Source: Paenibacillus sp. V4I7
GTDB lineage: Bacteria; Bacillota; Bacilli; Paenibacillales; NBRC-103111
Assembly: GCF_030817275.1 (NCBI RefSeq)
Contig: NZ_JAUSZD010000002.1
Coordinates: 4,588,001 to 4,652,000 of the forward strand
Direction: 5' to 3'
DNA: 64,000 bases
The notes under the pieces are model-generated. The model was given only the letters and a program-made list of their open reading frames with translations, had not been told where the DNA came from and did not search any database. The position numbers and the translations under genes were made by a program. Shown here one piece after another: positions 8,734-17,108 of this stretch. The first letter of the stretch is position 1. The number at the start of each line of letters is the position of its first letter.

Positions 8734-9603
8734 CTAAAACTTTCGTTGATACTTATTTCGCAAATAAATGGCGAAAGCATTCATGCTTAGCAGCATGATT
8801 AGCAAAATAATAATACCCGCGGCGGCAAGATATGCAAATTCAGCTTGCGGTTGACTTGCCCAGTTGTAAATTTGAATGGGCATTACAGTAAAGGTATCCA
8901 TAGGAGATTTAGGTAAAAATGCCACGTAGGATACAGCGCCAATAACAATAAGCGGTGCTGTTTCACCGATTGCTCTGGACAAAGACAGAATAGATCCGGT
9001 CATAATACCTGGAATGGCAGACGGCAAGACAACACGAACGATGGTTTGCCACCGGTTAGAGCCAAGTGCGAAAGAAGCATTTCTTAACGATTGCGGAACT
9101 GTTTTGATCGCTTCTTGGGAAGATACAATAATAATCGGGAGAACCAACAATGTCATCGTTAGAGCACCTGATAGTACGCTTCGCTCTAAGGCAAGCAACC
9201 GTACAAAAACAGTTAGTCCAAGTAAACCGTAAACAATGGATGGAACACCAGCAAGATTAGCAATATTCGTTTGAATAAATCGGCTAAACCTTGTGTCTTT
9301 TGCGTATTCTTCCAAATAGATAGCCGTGGATACACCGATGATAAACGTCAACGGAGCCGTAATGAGCATTAACCACAATGTTCCTACTAAGGCTGCTTTT
9401 ATGCCCGAATTTTCAGGAATGCGAGAAGCGAAATTGGTAAGAAAGCCCCAACTTAGCCAGCTACCACCTTGAACAACGACTTGTATTAATAATAAAGCTA
9501 GAGCTATAACTCCAAAACAGGTTGAGATGTAAAACAGGGAATGATAGACTTTATTCTTTCTTTTCCGTTTCGTGATATGCTGCAGTTCTTCCGTTGTTGC
9601 CAT
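8734..9603 (-). CDS. pstA: Phosphate ABC transporter permease PstA
   Basis: A 289-residue inner-membrane permease subunit with six hydrophobic segments. The EAA-type loop is visible around QSLRNASFALGSNRWQTI with the conserved SRAIGETAPL motif. The ATG at 9603 shares its A with the TGA of pstC (TGATG), a one-base overlap implying translational coupling. A TTG one codon upstream is possible but less likely. It forms the channel heterodimer with PstC. Confidence 0.95.
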   Translation of the reverse strand: MATTEELQHITKRKRKNKVYHSLFYISTCFGVIALALLLIQVVVQGGSWLSWGFLTNFASRIPENSGIKAALVGTLWLMLITAPLTFIIGVSTAIYLEEYAKDTRFSRFIQTNIANLAGVPSIVYGLLGLTVFVRLLALERSVLSGALTMTLLVLPIIIVSSQEAIKTVPQSLRNASFALGSNRWQTIVRVVLPSAIPGIMTGSILSLSRAIGETAPLIVIGAVSYVAFLPKSPMDTFTVMPIQIYNWASQPQAEFAYLAAAGIIILLIMLLSMNAFAIYLRNKYQRKF

Positions 9604-10580
9604 CAATATTCCTCCCTGAACTTTCTAGAGATATAACCAGCTAGAATATTCATAACAAGGGTCATAACGAAAAGTGTTATACCTACGGCATATATCGTCA
9701 GATATTCAATAGAACCGTAACGTGTATCTCCCGAACTTACGGACACAATATATGCAGTTAATGTTTGTATACTTTCTAGTGGATTAAAGGACAAATGAGC
9801 CAAGTTACCAGCTGCCAAGGTCACAATCATAGTTTCCCCTATAGCACGTGACAATCCCAAAACGAAAGATGCTATAATCCCAGATAATGCAGCTGGGGCA
9901 ACAATTTTGATCGCTACTTCTAGCTTGGTCGAACCAAGTGCATAGGCACCATTGCGTAATGAGGCAGGAACGGCAACCATAGCGTCTTCACTCATAGAAG
10001 ATATGATAGGTATGATCATAATACCAACAACAATACCTGCACTTAATGCGTTAAAGATTTCAGTTTGCGGAATGATAAATTTAAGTACTGGTGTAACAAA
10101 TGTTAAAGCGAAGAATCCATAAACAATCGTCGGAATTCCCGCAAGAATTTCAAGAATAGGTTTAACGACATTTCTAACCTTGGGTTGAGCATACTCACTT
10201 AAATAAATAGCGCTTCCTAATCCGATCGGGATAGCTACAATGCTTGCAATAACAGTTACAAGTAAAGTGCCTGTGATTAGCGGAAGCACGCCAAATTCTG
10301 GGTCACTAAACAAAGGTGTCCATTTGGTTCCACTTATAAAATCCCATATTGGAATTTCTCTAAAAAATCCAATGGATTCAAACACCAAGACAAACACAAT
10401 GCCAACCGTTGTTAAAACAGAAATCCCTGCGAAAAATGCTAATATTTTCGGTATCAGCACGTCAGATGAGAGCATCTTTTTTTTCATTTTAAAACTTGTT
10501 ATCTTATTTTGTTCTTGATGATCCAATGTTGAGTTGATATTCGTTTTCGTTTTAGTTTTCATCACATGTTCCATTCCCAT
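9603..10580 (-). CDS. pstC: Phosphate ABC transporter permease PstC
   Basis: A permease subunit of about 325 residues. It has an extended basic N-terminal tail, six membrane segments, an EAA loop with SLRNGAYALGSTKLEV, and the motif SRAIGETMIVTLAAG. I prefer the ATG at 10580 because GTGGGGG lies 8 bases before it; the GTG at 10595 that also opens the frame overlaps this ribosome site. It is separated from pstS by 113 bases containing a stable hairpin, and is coupled to pstA at its end. Confidence 0.94.
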   Translation of the reverse strand: MGMEHVMKTKTKTNINSTLDHQEQNKITSFKMKKKMLSSDVLIPKILAFFAGISVLTTVGIVFVLVFESIGFFREIPIWDFISGTKWTPLFSDPEFGVLPLITGTLLVTVIASIVAIPIGLGSAIYLSEYAQPKVRNVVKPILEILAGIPTIVYGFFALTFVTPVLKFIIPQTEIFNALSAGIVVGIMIIPIISSMSEDAMVAVPASLRNGAYALGSTKLEVAIKIVAPAALSGIIASFVLGLSRAIGETMIVTLAAGNLAHLSFNPLESIQTLTAYIVSVSSGDTRYGSIEYLTIYAVGITLFVMTLVMNILAGYISRKFREEY

Positions 10581-10615
10581 TAGCATTTCCCCCACTTATT
10601 GCATTTAATATCATG

Positions 10616-10666
10616 AAAACCGTGACATTCCATAGGGCTTGCGCTCTAATGGATGCCACGGCTTTT
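10616..10666 (-). terminator. Intercistronic hairpin between pstS and pstC
   Basis: On the minus strand AAAAGCCGTGGCATCCATTAG pairs imperfectly with CTATGGAATGTCACGGTTTT across a small loop (about 20 paired bases). It probably acts as partial terminator or 3' stabiliser, letting pstS mRNA exceed that of the membrane components. Confidence 0.7.
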
Positions 10667-10693
10667 CTTACATGTATTGGGTGGATGGTTAGA

Positions 10694-11692
10694 TTATTTC
10701 AGAAGATCCAAGTTTTTATTCATGGTATCTTGTGGAAGTTTGATGTATTTAACAGCTTCAACCAGTTTTGCACCATCAGCGCTGTTATAATACTTCAATA
10801 ATTCTTTAATATGCGGTTGTTCCATAGATTTTTTCGTCGGATATATATAAATGTAACGAGCAAGCGGAACATAAGTCATTTTTTCGATTGATTCATGTGA
10901 AGGCAAGACAGCAGGAGCATTCGCATCTTTTTTGATGGCAACTGCATTTAATTTTGCTTCATTTTCTTTGTAGTAGGAATAACCGAAGTAACCCATTGCA
11001 AATTCATCACCAGAAACACCTTTTACAAGTACATTATCATCTTCAGATGGTGTGTAGTCGCTGCGGGATTCTTTTGCTTTCCCGTTAATTGCTTCCGTAA
11101 AGAATTCGAAAGTACCTGATGCCGTTCCTGGACCATACAACTTGATTTCTTTGTCTGGGAATTCAGGGCGAATTTGGTTCCATTTTTTTACTGTGCTATC
11201 TTTGGACCATATTTTTTTAAGTTCATCAACTGTTAATTCTTTAGCAAAAGTATTCTTTTTATTAACAACGACAGTAATACCGTCAAGAGCTACTGGCATT
11301 TCGATAGCTTCTGTACTTAGCTTTGTTTTTAATTCATCAAGTTCTTCTTTTTTGAATTTACGGGACATGTCAGCAATGTCAATCTCACCAGCGATTAATT
11401 TCTTCGCGCCGTTCCCAGACCCAGACTCAGCGACAGTAATTTTAACATCTTTATTTTTTTTCATAAATTCCTCGGCAACCGCTTGGGAAATTGGGAATAC
11501 CGTGGAAGAACCATCAATCTTGATGTCACCTTTTAAACCAGCAGGAGCCGGAGCAGTTGTTGCAGTAGTGCCTGTAGTTGGTGCTGCACCTTGATTTTGA
11601 TCGGGTGCTGCTTTACCGCACGCAGATAATGATAAAGCTAAAACAACGGACGTTATTGCGATTGTACTCTTACGCGAAAAAACCTTAAACAA
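10694..11692 (-). CDS. pstS: Phosphate-binding lipoprotein PstS
   Basis: Extracellular phosphate-binding protein anchored as a lipoprotein, about 332 residues. A basic signal peptide leads to the lipobox LSLSACGK. The phosphate-binding signature is seen in IDGSSTVFPISQAVAE and in the AESGSGNGAKK region. The frame opens at a GTG (11701), but that codon overlaps the ribosome site GGGAG; the TTG at 11692 lies 8 bases after it and gives a normal signal peptide. It is the first gene of the pst operon, preceded by direct-repeat Pho boxes at 11774-11790. Confidence 0.95.
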   Translation of the reverse strand: MFKVFSRKSTIAITSVVLALSLSACGKAAPDQNQGAAPTTGTTATTAPAPAGLKGDIKIDGSSTVFPISQAVAEEFMKKNKDVKITVAESGSGNGAKKLIAGEIDIADMSRKFKKEELDELKTKLSTEAIEMPVALDGITVVVNKKNTFAKELTVDELKKIWSKDSTVKKWNQIRPEFPDKEIKLYGPGTASGTFEFFTEAINGKAKESRSDYTPSEDDNVLVKGVSGDEFAMGYFGYSYYKENEAKLNAVAIKKDANAPAVLPSHESIEKMTYVPLARYIYIYPTKKSMEQPHIKELLKYYNSADGAKLVEAVKYIKLPQDTMNKNLDLLK

Positions 11693-11773
11693 TTCAACCA
11701 CTCCCTAATATTTTCTTTTTTCAACTCTACTACTTCATAATACCCTGCAATTGTTTTCTTTATTTAATACATT

Positions 11774-11790
11774 TGTAAACGGAGTGTAAA
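11774..11790 (-). promoter_or_regulatory. Pho box of the pst operon
   Basis: On the minus strand TTTACA-N5-TTTACA, the 11-base-period direct repeat bound by PhoP in Bacillus. A weaker third repeat (TTTCAG) lies one step upstream. It is located about 80 bases before pstS. Confidence 0.75.
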
Positions 11791-11840
11791 ATATCTGAAA
11801 TTCGAGTTTATTTTCATAGAGTTCGAGATTCCCTCTTTAT

Positions 11841-11867
11841 TCGACAATAATTTACATCAAATTAACA
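11841..11867 (+). promoter_or_regulatory. Plus-strand Pho-box-like repeats facing the chemoreceptor gene
   Basis: TCGACA-N4-TTTACA-N5-TTAACA reads on the plus strand, about 80 bases before the chemoreceptor ATG. The last two repeats match the PhoP consensus well. It may instead assist the divergent pst promoter. Confidence 0.45.
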
Positions 11868-11945
11868 TACTAACGATATTGAATTAATCCTCTACTAGTA
11901 CAATTGAACTATTACATAGACATACCTATATATAGGAGGAAACTT

Positions 11946-13694
11946 ATGAAGAGATTAATTCATTTCAAGAACAGGATAACATTTACTATGAAAGCCAAAT
12001 TAATTGTAAGCTTTTCTTTATTATTTATTATTTTCACAGCTGTATCTATTTTTAATTTAACTCAAATGAATCAGATTAAGCGGCAGTTTTCTTTTCAAAA
12101 TATACAGTCAGATAAACAATTGCTTTCTTTAAATCTCAAAATAAAGGTAAATGAATTGGATGCTTTGAAATCCGCGATGATAATTTCAAAGAATACGGAA
12201 CTTGTTAGTCCATTCAAACAAAAATCAGAAGAGTTTTATACATTGGTAGCTCAGATTTTAGCTACCGCCTCCAATTCCGACGAACGAAATTGGAGCGCCC
12301 GTCTAACGAATACTTCAAAGGAATATACAGTTACATTTGATACCGCGCTTTCCGTTGTTGAGAATAAAAGTCTATCCACTCAGGATATTGCTAAGCAATT
12401 AGAAGCTATACATACCTCTTCACAAGTACATAAGGAATATATATTTGAACTCGTCGACAAGTTTAGTCAAGCATATATAGATGATGCGGCAAATGCAGTA
12501 ATTAGCTCAGGCAAGCTTCTAGATAACACCGTTAAAGTGGCACTTATTACTTTGTTCCTTGTTTTACTCTTTACCCTTTTCATATCATTTGTACTTATTC
12601 GATCCTTCATGAAACCAATTCAGCGTTTGCAAAACGCAGTAAAACAGATAGCAAGCGGGGATTTGCGCAATAAGATTAACAGCAAGGCGAAAGACGAACT
12701 CGGTCTTCTTAGTCAAAACTTTGACCATATGATTGATGGAGTACGCAATATGCTGCAACATACACAAACGATTGCCTCCTCTATGTCTCATCACTCTCAA
12801 ACGTTTCGAGAGTTTTCAGGAGCGACAGCTACAGCCAATCAAGACATCATTCGATCGATTCAAGAGATTTCTACTGGAGCGGAGAAGCAGGCAGACTATT
12901 CGGACAAGAGCAGCGCTATTCTAACTGAGTTGTCCAAAGAAATACGTCAAATATCCGATTCTACAAACATGATGCTCCACACTAGTCGGGAAGCTGCTTA
13001 TAATACTCATCTCGGCTCGAAGTCGATGGAAGCTTTGAAATCTGCGGTGGTTCACTCCGAGGAAATCCTTCACCAGGTCTACATGGCGATGGAAAATCTA
13101 TCAAATAGCTCTGCGCAAATTCGTAAAATCGTAGGAAGCATCACCGAAATATCCACCCAAACCAACGTGTTAGCCTTGAATGCCGCGATAGAAGCAGCAA
13201 GAGCGGGTGAGCATGGTCGCGGCTTTTCCGTCATTGCTGAGGAAGTTCGGGTGTTATCTGTGCAAACGAATAATTCTTCCAAGGGAATTGATCAAATCGT
13301 TCAATCGCTGCTTTCGCAAATGTCAGGGCTTGAATCGTCATTAGCTGCGGCTAAACTCTCCTTTGGTGAGCAAAACCAAAAGATGAATGATAGCTTAGGG
13401 GCCTTCAATGAAATTCGTGAATCCATGGACGGTCTTTCGAATCAAATCGATCAGGCACACGTATTGATTGAGCAAGCGGAAGAGAAAAACGCCACACTAG
13501 TTGAATCGATTCAGCAAGTAGCTGGCATTGCTCAAGAAACTGCAGCAGGCGTTGAAGAAGTCAATTCCTCATCAACTCAACAAGATATAGCCATTCAACA
13601 TATCGCAACGCAGTCGGACGATATCTTAGGGCTTGTCTTACAACTGTCTGAAGAAATCAGCAAGTTTAAAATCTCAAATGAAGACGATCAATAG
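11946..13694 (+). CDS. Methyl-accepting chemotaxis protein
   Basis: A transmembrane chemoreceptor of 582 residues. A first membrane segment is at about residues 20-40, an extracellular four-helix-type sensing domain of about 150 residues follows, and a second segment is at about 197-220. Then come a HAMP domain and a long coiled signalling domain with the hairpin-tip sequence [20 protein letters not shown]. The ATG at 11946 follows AGGAGGA by five bases; a TTG 14 codons earlier lacks a ribosome site. The ligand is unknown. Pho-box-like repeats upstream suggest expression under phosphate limitation, and the sigZ-like gene follows 86 bases downstream. Confidence 0.92.
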   Translation: MKRLIHFKNRITFTMKAKLIVSFSLLFIIFTAVSIFNLTQMNQIKRQFSFQNIQSDKQLLSLNLKIKVNELDALKSAMIISKNTELVSPFKQKSEEFYTLVAQILATASNSDERNWSARLTNTSKEYTVTFDTALSVVENKSLSTQDIAKQLEAIHTSSQVHKEYIFELVDKFSQAYIDDAANAVISSGKLLDNTVKVALITLFLVLLFTLFISFVLIRSFMKPIQRLQNAVKQIASGDLRNKINSKAKDELGLLSQNFDHMIDGVRNMLQHTQTIASSMSHHSQTFREFSGATATANQDIIRSIQEISTGAEKQADYSDKSSAILTELSKEIRQISDSTNMMLHTSREAAYNTHLGSKSMEALKSAVVHSEEILHQVYMAMENLSNSSAQIRKIVGSITEISTQTNVLALNAAIEAARAGEHGRGFSVIAEEVRVLSVQTNNSSKGIDQIVQSLLSQMSGLESSLAAAKLSFGEQNQKMNDSLGAFNEIRESMDGLSNQIDQAHVLIEQAEEKNATLVESIQQVAGIAQETAAGVEEVNSSSTQQDIAIQHIATQSDDILGLVLQLSEEISKFKISNEDDQ

Positions 13695-13723
13695 AACAAG
13701 TTCCTTCTAATTTCTCGAAAAAG

Positions 13724-13750
13724 TGCATCCATTTGCAAATTCGTACGTCT
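13724..13750 (+). promoter_or_regulatory. Putative ECF-sigma promoter of sigZ
   Basis: TGCATCC-N11-CGTACGTCT, 31 bases before the sigma factor ATG. The same motif with identical spacing occurs before the cysteine-rich gene at 14367. The CGTC in the -10 region is typical of ECF promoters. Confidence 0.65.
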
Positions 13751-13780
13751 CTATAATAAAAACAATGCTGGGGGAAGAGT

Positions 13781-14350
13781 ATGAACACCGAAGAAGTATG
13801 GAGATCATTTTATAGTCCTTTGCGGAATTTCATTATTAAACGGGTAAAAAGTGAGCAAGATGCTGATGACATTCTACAGAATGTTTTTATCAAAATAGAC
13901 GCTAATCTAGATACTCTAAAGGACGATCAGAAGCTGCAATCTTGGATATATCAAATTACTCGAAATAGCATTATTGATTATTACAGAAGAGAACAATTCC
14001 AACTGAAGGCTGAATTACCAACAGATTTACCTTTAGAGGAAACTGAGGATCTCAATGAGGCTATTAAGGAAATAGCCTCTTGTATCAGACCCATGATCGG
14101 GCAGCTCTCCAATAATTATCAGCACGCTCTTGAACTAACCGAATTAGGGGACTACACTCAAAAACAACTAAGTGAGCAACTGGGTATTTCTTTTTCTGGA
14201 GCAAAATCTAGAGTACAGCGCGGCAGGGAGAAGCTAAAAGAGCTCTTGCTTAATTGTTGTAATTTTGAATTTGACCGGTTAGGCAATATCATTGATTACA
14301 CTTCTCGAAATAATAACAAAACTAAATGCAGCGCATCGGATTGTTGTTAA
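13781..14350 (+). CDS. sigZ: ECF RNA polymerase sigma factor, SigZ-like
   Basis: A 189-residue alternative sigma factor. Region 2 is seen in EQDADDILQNVFIKI and SWIYQITRNSIIDYYRR; region 4 is ELGDYTQKQLSEQLGISFSGAKSRVQRGREKLK. As in SigZ proteins, a C-terminal extension follows with LNCCNFEFDRLGNIIDYT and a final CSASDCC, so five cysteines sit outside the core and could sense metals or redox state. No membrane anti-sigma gene is adjacent, and the extension may itself regulate activity. The ribosome site GGGGGAAGAGT precedes the ATG. The shared motif upstream of this gene and of the next suggests autoregulation. Confidence 0.88.
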   Translation: MNTEEVWRSFYSPLRNFIIKRVKSEQDADDILQNVFIKIDANLDTLKDDQKLQSWIYQITRNSIIDYYRREQFQLKAELPTDLPLEETEDLNEAIKEIASCIRPMIGQLSNNYQHALELTELGDYTQKQLSEQLGISFSGAKSRVQRGREKLKELLLNCCNFEFDRLGNIIDYTSRNNNKTKCSASDCC

Positions 14351-14366
14351 TAAGATAAAAACGAAT

Positions 14367-14393
14367 TGCGTCCTTACGTATTATCGTGCGTCT
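14367..14393 (+). promoter_or_regulatory. Putative ECF-sigma promoter of the cysteine-rich gene
   Basis: TGCGTCC-N11-CGTGCGTCT, identical in layout to the element before sigZ (one base different in each half). It lies 44 bases before the ATG of the cysteine-rich protein. Confidence 0.65.
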
Positions 14394-14437
14394 ACAGATA
14401 TGTAACACACACTTTAATCATTAGGGAGGAAAAGAAT

Positions 14438-14626
14438 ATGAGCAAACAAAATAATAAGGACGAACAAGGAAATTTAAGAAATGAAAGCTGTTGTGGGGGA
14501 CCTGCACCGATTGAGACAAATGCGTGTTGTTCAGAAGATGCGAATGCGAAGGCTGCTGGGCAGGATGGTTGTGGTTGTAATTCGAATTCAGTTACAACTA
14601 AGACTGCTTTAAATTCCTGCTGCTAG
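14438..14626 (+). CDS. Cysteine-rich small protein (CC/CGC motifs), putative SigZ target
   Basis: A 62-residue hydrophilic protein with eight cysteines arranged as CC at 18-19, CC at 30-31, CGC at 45-47 and a terminal CC. GGGAGGAAAA is placed five bases or so before the ATG. There is no signal peptide or membrane segment. The vicinal cysteine pairs suggest binding of soft metals or metalloids, or a redox role, but I recognise no named family. The terminal SCC resembles the terminal DCC of the preceding sigma factor. It is followed directly by a strong terminator, closing the unit. Confidence 0.75.
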   Translation: MSKQNNKDEQGNLRNESCCGGPAPIETNACCSEDANAKAAGQDGCGCNSNSVTTKTALNSCC

Positions 14627-14648
14627 TACAATCTAAATTAACAAAATA

Positions 14649-14688
14649 ACGCCAGTGTAACGGATATCCCGCTGCACTGGCGTTTTTT
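14649..14688 (+). terminator. Rho-independent terminator
   Basis: ACGCCAGTG / CACTGGCGT stem, loop of about 19 bases, then a run of T. It ends the sigZ and cysteine-rich gene unit. Confidence 0.85.
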
Positions 14689-14698
14689 TATTACGTCA

Positions 14699-14884
14699 TT
14701 ATTCCTCTATGATTAATGCCGAATCGGCAAGTAAATAATAGGTTTCTTGGTCCGTTCCGAATACGATAACTCGCCATTCACTGTCATAATCCATATCATT
14801 TACTTCTGAATGGTGCAGCGATGTACGTTGCCCGTTCTCTTGCTGATTACGTGATATTTCATCGCGTATGCCTCCCTGTTTCAT
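14699..14884 (-). CDS. Hypothetical short protein, possibly frameshifted
   Basis: A 61-codon frame with no recognisable family. The second half (MDYDSEWRVIVFGTDQETY onward) looks protein-like, while the first half looks like chance sequence. The only good ribosome site, AGGGAGG, lies inside it and precedes an ATG at 14862 in another frame, which encodes about 20 residues before stopping. One frameshift would join that better start to the protein-like second half, so this may be a decayed small gene. Confidence 0.3.
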   Translation of the reverse strand: MKQGGIRDEISRNQQENGQRTSLHHSEVNDMDYDSEWRVIVFGTDQETYYLLADSALIIEE

Positions 14885-15188
14885 CTAACAACGATTATAC
14901 ATCAAAGCTATTTCGCAAAGAGTCGGGAATTAATGGATTTGGCATTACAAGTCACAATAGGCGGCGACGTTAAAACTTTCCGATCCGACTTGGCTGCGTG
15001 TATGATAGTCTATTGTTCTCCGGTAGCATAAAGGGGCATTTGTTTGGTAAAATGAACGTTACGAGCAAGAACGTTTTTTGAAAAGTTAACTGGGTCTAAT
15101 AGGAACTATTTTATACCAACATTTATAGATAAACTTTTAAATGGGTTGAAGTTTTGGGAATAATAATGGACGAGGAGTGGTTTCTACG
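14885..15188. other. Intergenic stretch without a recognised gene
   Basis: About 300 bases between divergent small genes. Only the weak repeat AACGTT-N9-AACGTT at 15056-15077 stands out, followed by a T run, too short a stem to call a terminator. The ribosome site GAGGAG for the next gene is at its end. Confidence 0.5.
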
Positions 15189-15608
15189 ATGTACGAACTA
15201 AAAACAAAAGAAACGGACAGCAGTGTCCTTGAGTTTATTGAAAATGTCGAAAGCGTTAAGAAGCGTGAAGACGCATATAAATTATTAGATATTTTTACTG
15301 AAACGACAGGTTATGAAGCGAAGATGTGGGGACCTAGTATTATTGGATTTGGCTCCTATCATTATAAATATGAATCCGGTCACGAGGGCGATGCACCGCT
15401 AGTTGGTTTTTCACCTAGAAAAGCCAAAATAAGTTTATATTTTGCGACAGGTGACACCAAACGAGAGGAGTTATTAAAGGACTTTGGCATACATACGGCA
15501 GGAAAAGCGTGTGTATATATCAATAAAGTAGCAGATATCGATGTTGAGGTATTAAGGGCCTTAATAAACCAATCTATCCTATTTTTGAAAGAGTTTTATC
15601 CGAATTAA
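15189..15608 (+). CDS. DUF1801 family protein (YdhG-like)
   Basis: A cytosolic protein of 139 residues matching the DUF1801 pattern: an N-terminal helical part with VESVKKREDAYKLL, then the motif KMWGPSIIGFGSYHYKYESG and FSPRKAKISLYF. Function is unknown; members resemble the fold of iron-chaperone-like YdhG. The ATG at 15189 is used because GAGGAG lies about 11 bases upstream; the GTG at 15177 overlaps that site. It converges with and overlaps the last 30 bases of the acetyltransferase gene. Confidence 0.8.
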   Translation: MYELKTKETDSSVLEFIENVESVKKREDAYKLLDIFTETTGYEAKMWGPSIIGFGSYHYKYESGHEGDAPLVGFSPRKAKISLYFATGDTKREELLKDFGIHTAGKACVYINKVADIDVEVLRALINQSILFLKEFYPN

Positions 15609-15956
15609 TAACCTCAGACTTAGCTCTTTTACCATTTTCACAACTTCAATTTCATAATTTAGATGTTTATAGAAATTCACGGCACGATCGTTCTTGATAA
15701 AAACATTCAGGATTAACTGTCGGTAGCCTTTTTGGCTTGACCACTCTTCTGCTTTGGTCATTAGTGCCTTGCCGACCCCTTTGCCTTCACCTTGTGGAGA
15801 AACTGCAATCGCCACTATATAACCTTGTTCTATACCGCTTAAATTATCTTTATGTGGCTTTACTTCCAAAAAACCGAGCAGCTCCCCCGTTTCTTCTTCC
15901 GCCACAAAAATTTCTGTACCAGGAGTACCTCTTAATATTAAAATTATGGTTTGCAT
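15579..15956 (-). CDS. GNAT-family N-acetyltransferase, probably 5'-truncated
   Basis: The acetyl-CoA-binding core is clear: VAIAVSPQGEGKGVGKALM (motif A, with the Q/R-x-x-G-x-G/A loop) and NDRAVNFYKHLNYE (motif B). The protein is only about 125 residues and begins directly at the third or fourth beta strand. The usual N-terminal 25-40 residues (first strand and helix) appear missing, and no strong ribosome site precedes the ATG at 15956. The neighbouring gene upstream is compositionally foreign, so truncation at an insertion junction is plausible. Substrate unknown; function may be lost. Confidence 0.65.
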   Translation of the reverse strand: MQTIILILRGTPGTEIFVAEEETGELLGFLEVKPHKDNLSGIEQGYIVAIAVSPQGEGKGVGKALMTKAEEWSSQKGYRQLILNVFIKNDRAVNFYKHLNYEIEVVKMVKELSLRLLIRIKLFQK

Positions 15957-15971
15957 GTTCAAACCTTAACG

Positions 15972-16874
15972 TCATATGCCGTTCGTGTGTTCGAAAAGGA
16001 CTTCATCGATAGCGCGTCGGGATATTGCAGCGAGTACGGGGTTCGTATCTAAGTAGTATGCGAAGGCGATCAGCCCGAAGGACAGTGCCCAGCCGCGACC
16101 TCGAGCCCAGGTCGCGTCATCAACCGTTAGCGCTGCGCGGAATAAATCACGGTTTTCGGCGGAGAGGAGAGTCCACGCGACCATTAAGTCGCATGCAGGA
16201 TCGCCTACGCCCAGAGTACCGAAGTCTATGACGGCGGTTAACCGGCCCTGTTCAACCAGTAGGTTTCCCGGATGGAGGTCTCCGTGGAGCCAGACTGCCT
16301 TACCCTGCCACACTGGTGCCTGGAGGGCTGCTTCCCACGCAGCGGTTGCCACGTCCGTATCTAGCATGTTGTTCAAGGTTGCGATTGCGTTCCGGACAGA
16401 TGCATCTCGCATAGCCAATGGCACGCCTCTGCCAGAGTTGTGCGGTCCTGGGGCTGGCCCCCCAGCGGGATCGATCCGCTGCAAAGCGGCTACGAATTGA
16501 CCCAATGCGGTCGCTGCTTGGTGCGGATTGTCGATTCGCCCGATGGTTGCGTTCTCTCCTTCGAGCCACCGATACACGGACCAGCGACAAGGGTAGCCCT
16601 CGGCGGGCATCCCCATCGCGAGCGGGGTAGGAATCGAAAGCGGTGTTAGCGGGGCAAGTTTCGGTAGCCAACGGTGCTCCTTCTCCACCTGCGCAATTGC
16701 CCATTCGACGCGGGGTAATCGTACGGTCATATCCTCGCCGAGCCGATAGATCGTGTTGTCCGTCCCGGCTGATTCGACCGGCTGGATGCGATGGTCTGCC
16801 CATTGCGGAAATTGTGCAGCGATCAACCGCTTCACGAGAGCTAAGTCGATCACTATCTCATTCGCTTGGCTCAT
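15972..16874 (-). CDS. Aminoglycoside phosphotransferase family protein, likely acquired
   Basis: A 300-residue kinase-fold small-molecule phosphotransferase. The catalytic motif LHGDLHPGNLL and the metal-binding VIDFGTLGVGDPACDL are intact, and the N-lobe has EKEHRWLPKLAP. These families modify antibiotics or related small molecules; no sequence feature tells me the substrate, so I do not call resistance. The gene is visibly richer in G and C than its neighbours, with many overlapping open frames on both strands, as expected of an acquired GC-rich gene. It stands alone between a truncated GNAT gene and a GyrI-like gene. Confidence 0.82.
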   Translation of the reverse strand: MSQANEIVIDLALVKRLIAAQFPQWADHRIQPVESAGTDNTIYRLGEDMTVRLPRVEWAIAQVEKEHRWLPKLAPLTPLSIPTPLAMGMPAEGYPCRWSVYRWLEGENATIGRIDNPHQAATALGQFVAALQRIDPAGGPAPGPHNSGRGVPLAMRDASVRNAIATLNNMLDTDVATAAWEAALQAPVWQGKAVWLHGDLHPGNLLVEQGRLTAVIDFGTLGVGDPACDLMVAWTLLSAENRDLFRAALTVDDATWARGRGWALSFGLIAFAYYLDTNPVLAAISRRAIDEVLFEHTNGI

Positions 16875-17019
16875 TTGAATACATCCTTCCGCAATTTTGA
16901 TTTATCCACTTTCTTGCTCTGAATGAAGCAAATTTCCATTTCATAATAGCATAGTAAGGTTTTTCAAACGTAGTAAAGGATAACTATAGCTAAACTTTCC
17001 TGCTCTTACTTGAATAATC

Positions 17020-17049
17020 AAAAAGGAGCTGCCGCGAAGCACACTCCTC
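17020..17049 (-). terminator. Terminator downstream of the GyrI-like gene
   Basis: On the minus strand AGGAGTGTGC, loop TTCGCG, GCAGCTCCT, then TTTTT. It closes the GyrI-like gene. Confidence 0.65.
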
Positions 17050-17108
17050 CATTAATAATTTCGTTAGCGTAATAGGAACCTAGATGACTACCACTTGGCT
17101 TCCTTGGT

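Noticed and set aside
15972-16874. Several long open frames on both strands across the phosphotransferase gene
   Set aside because: They result from the high GC content; only the frame with LHGDLHPGNLL and VIDFGT motifs is a real gene.
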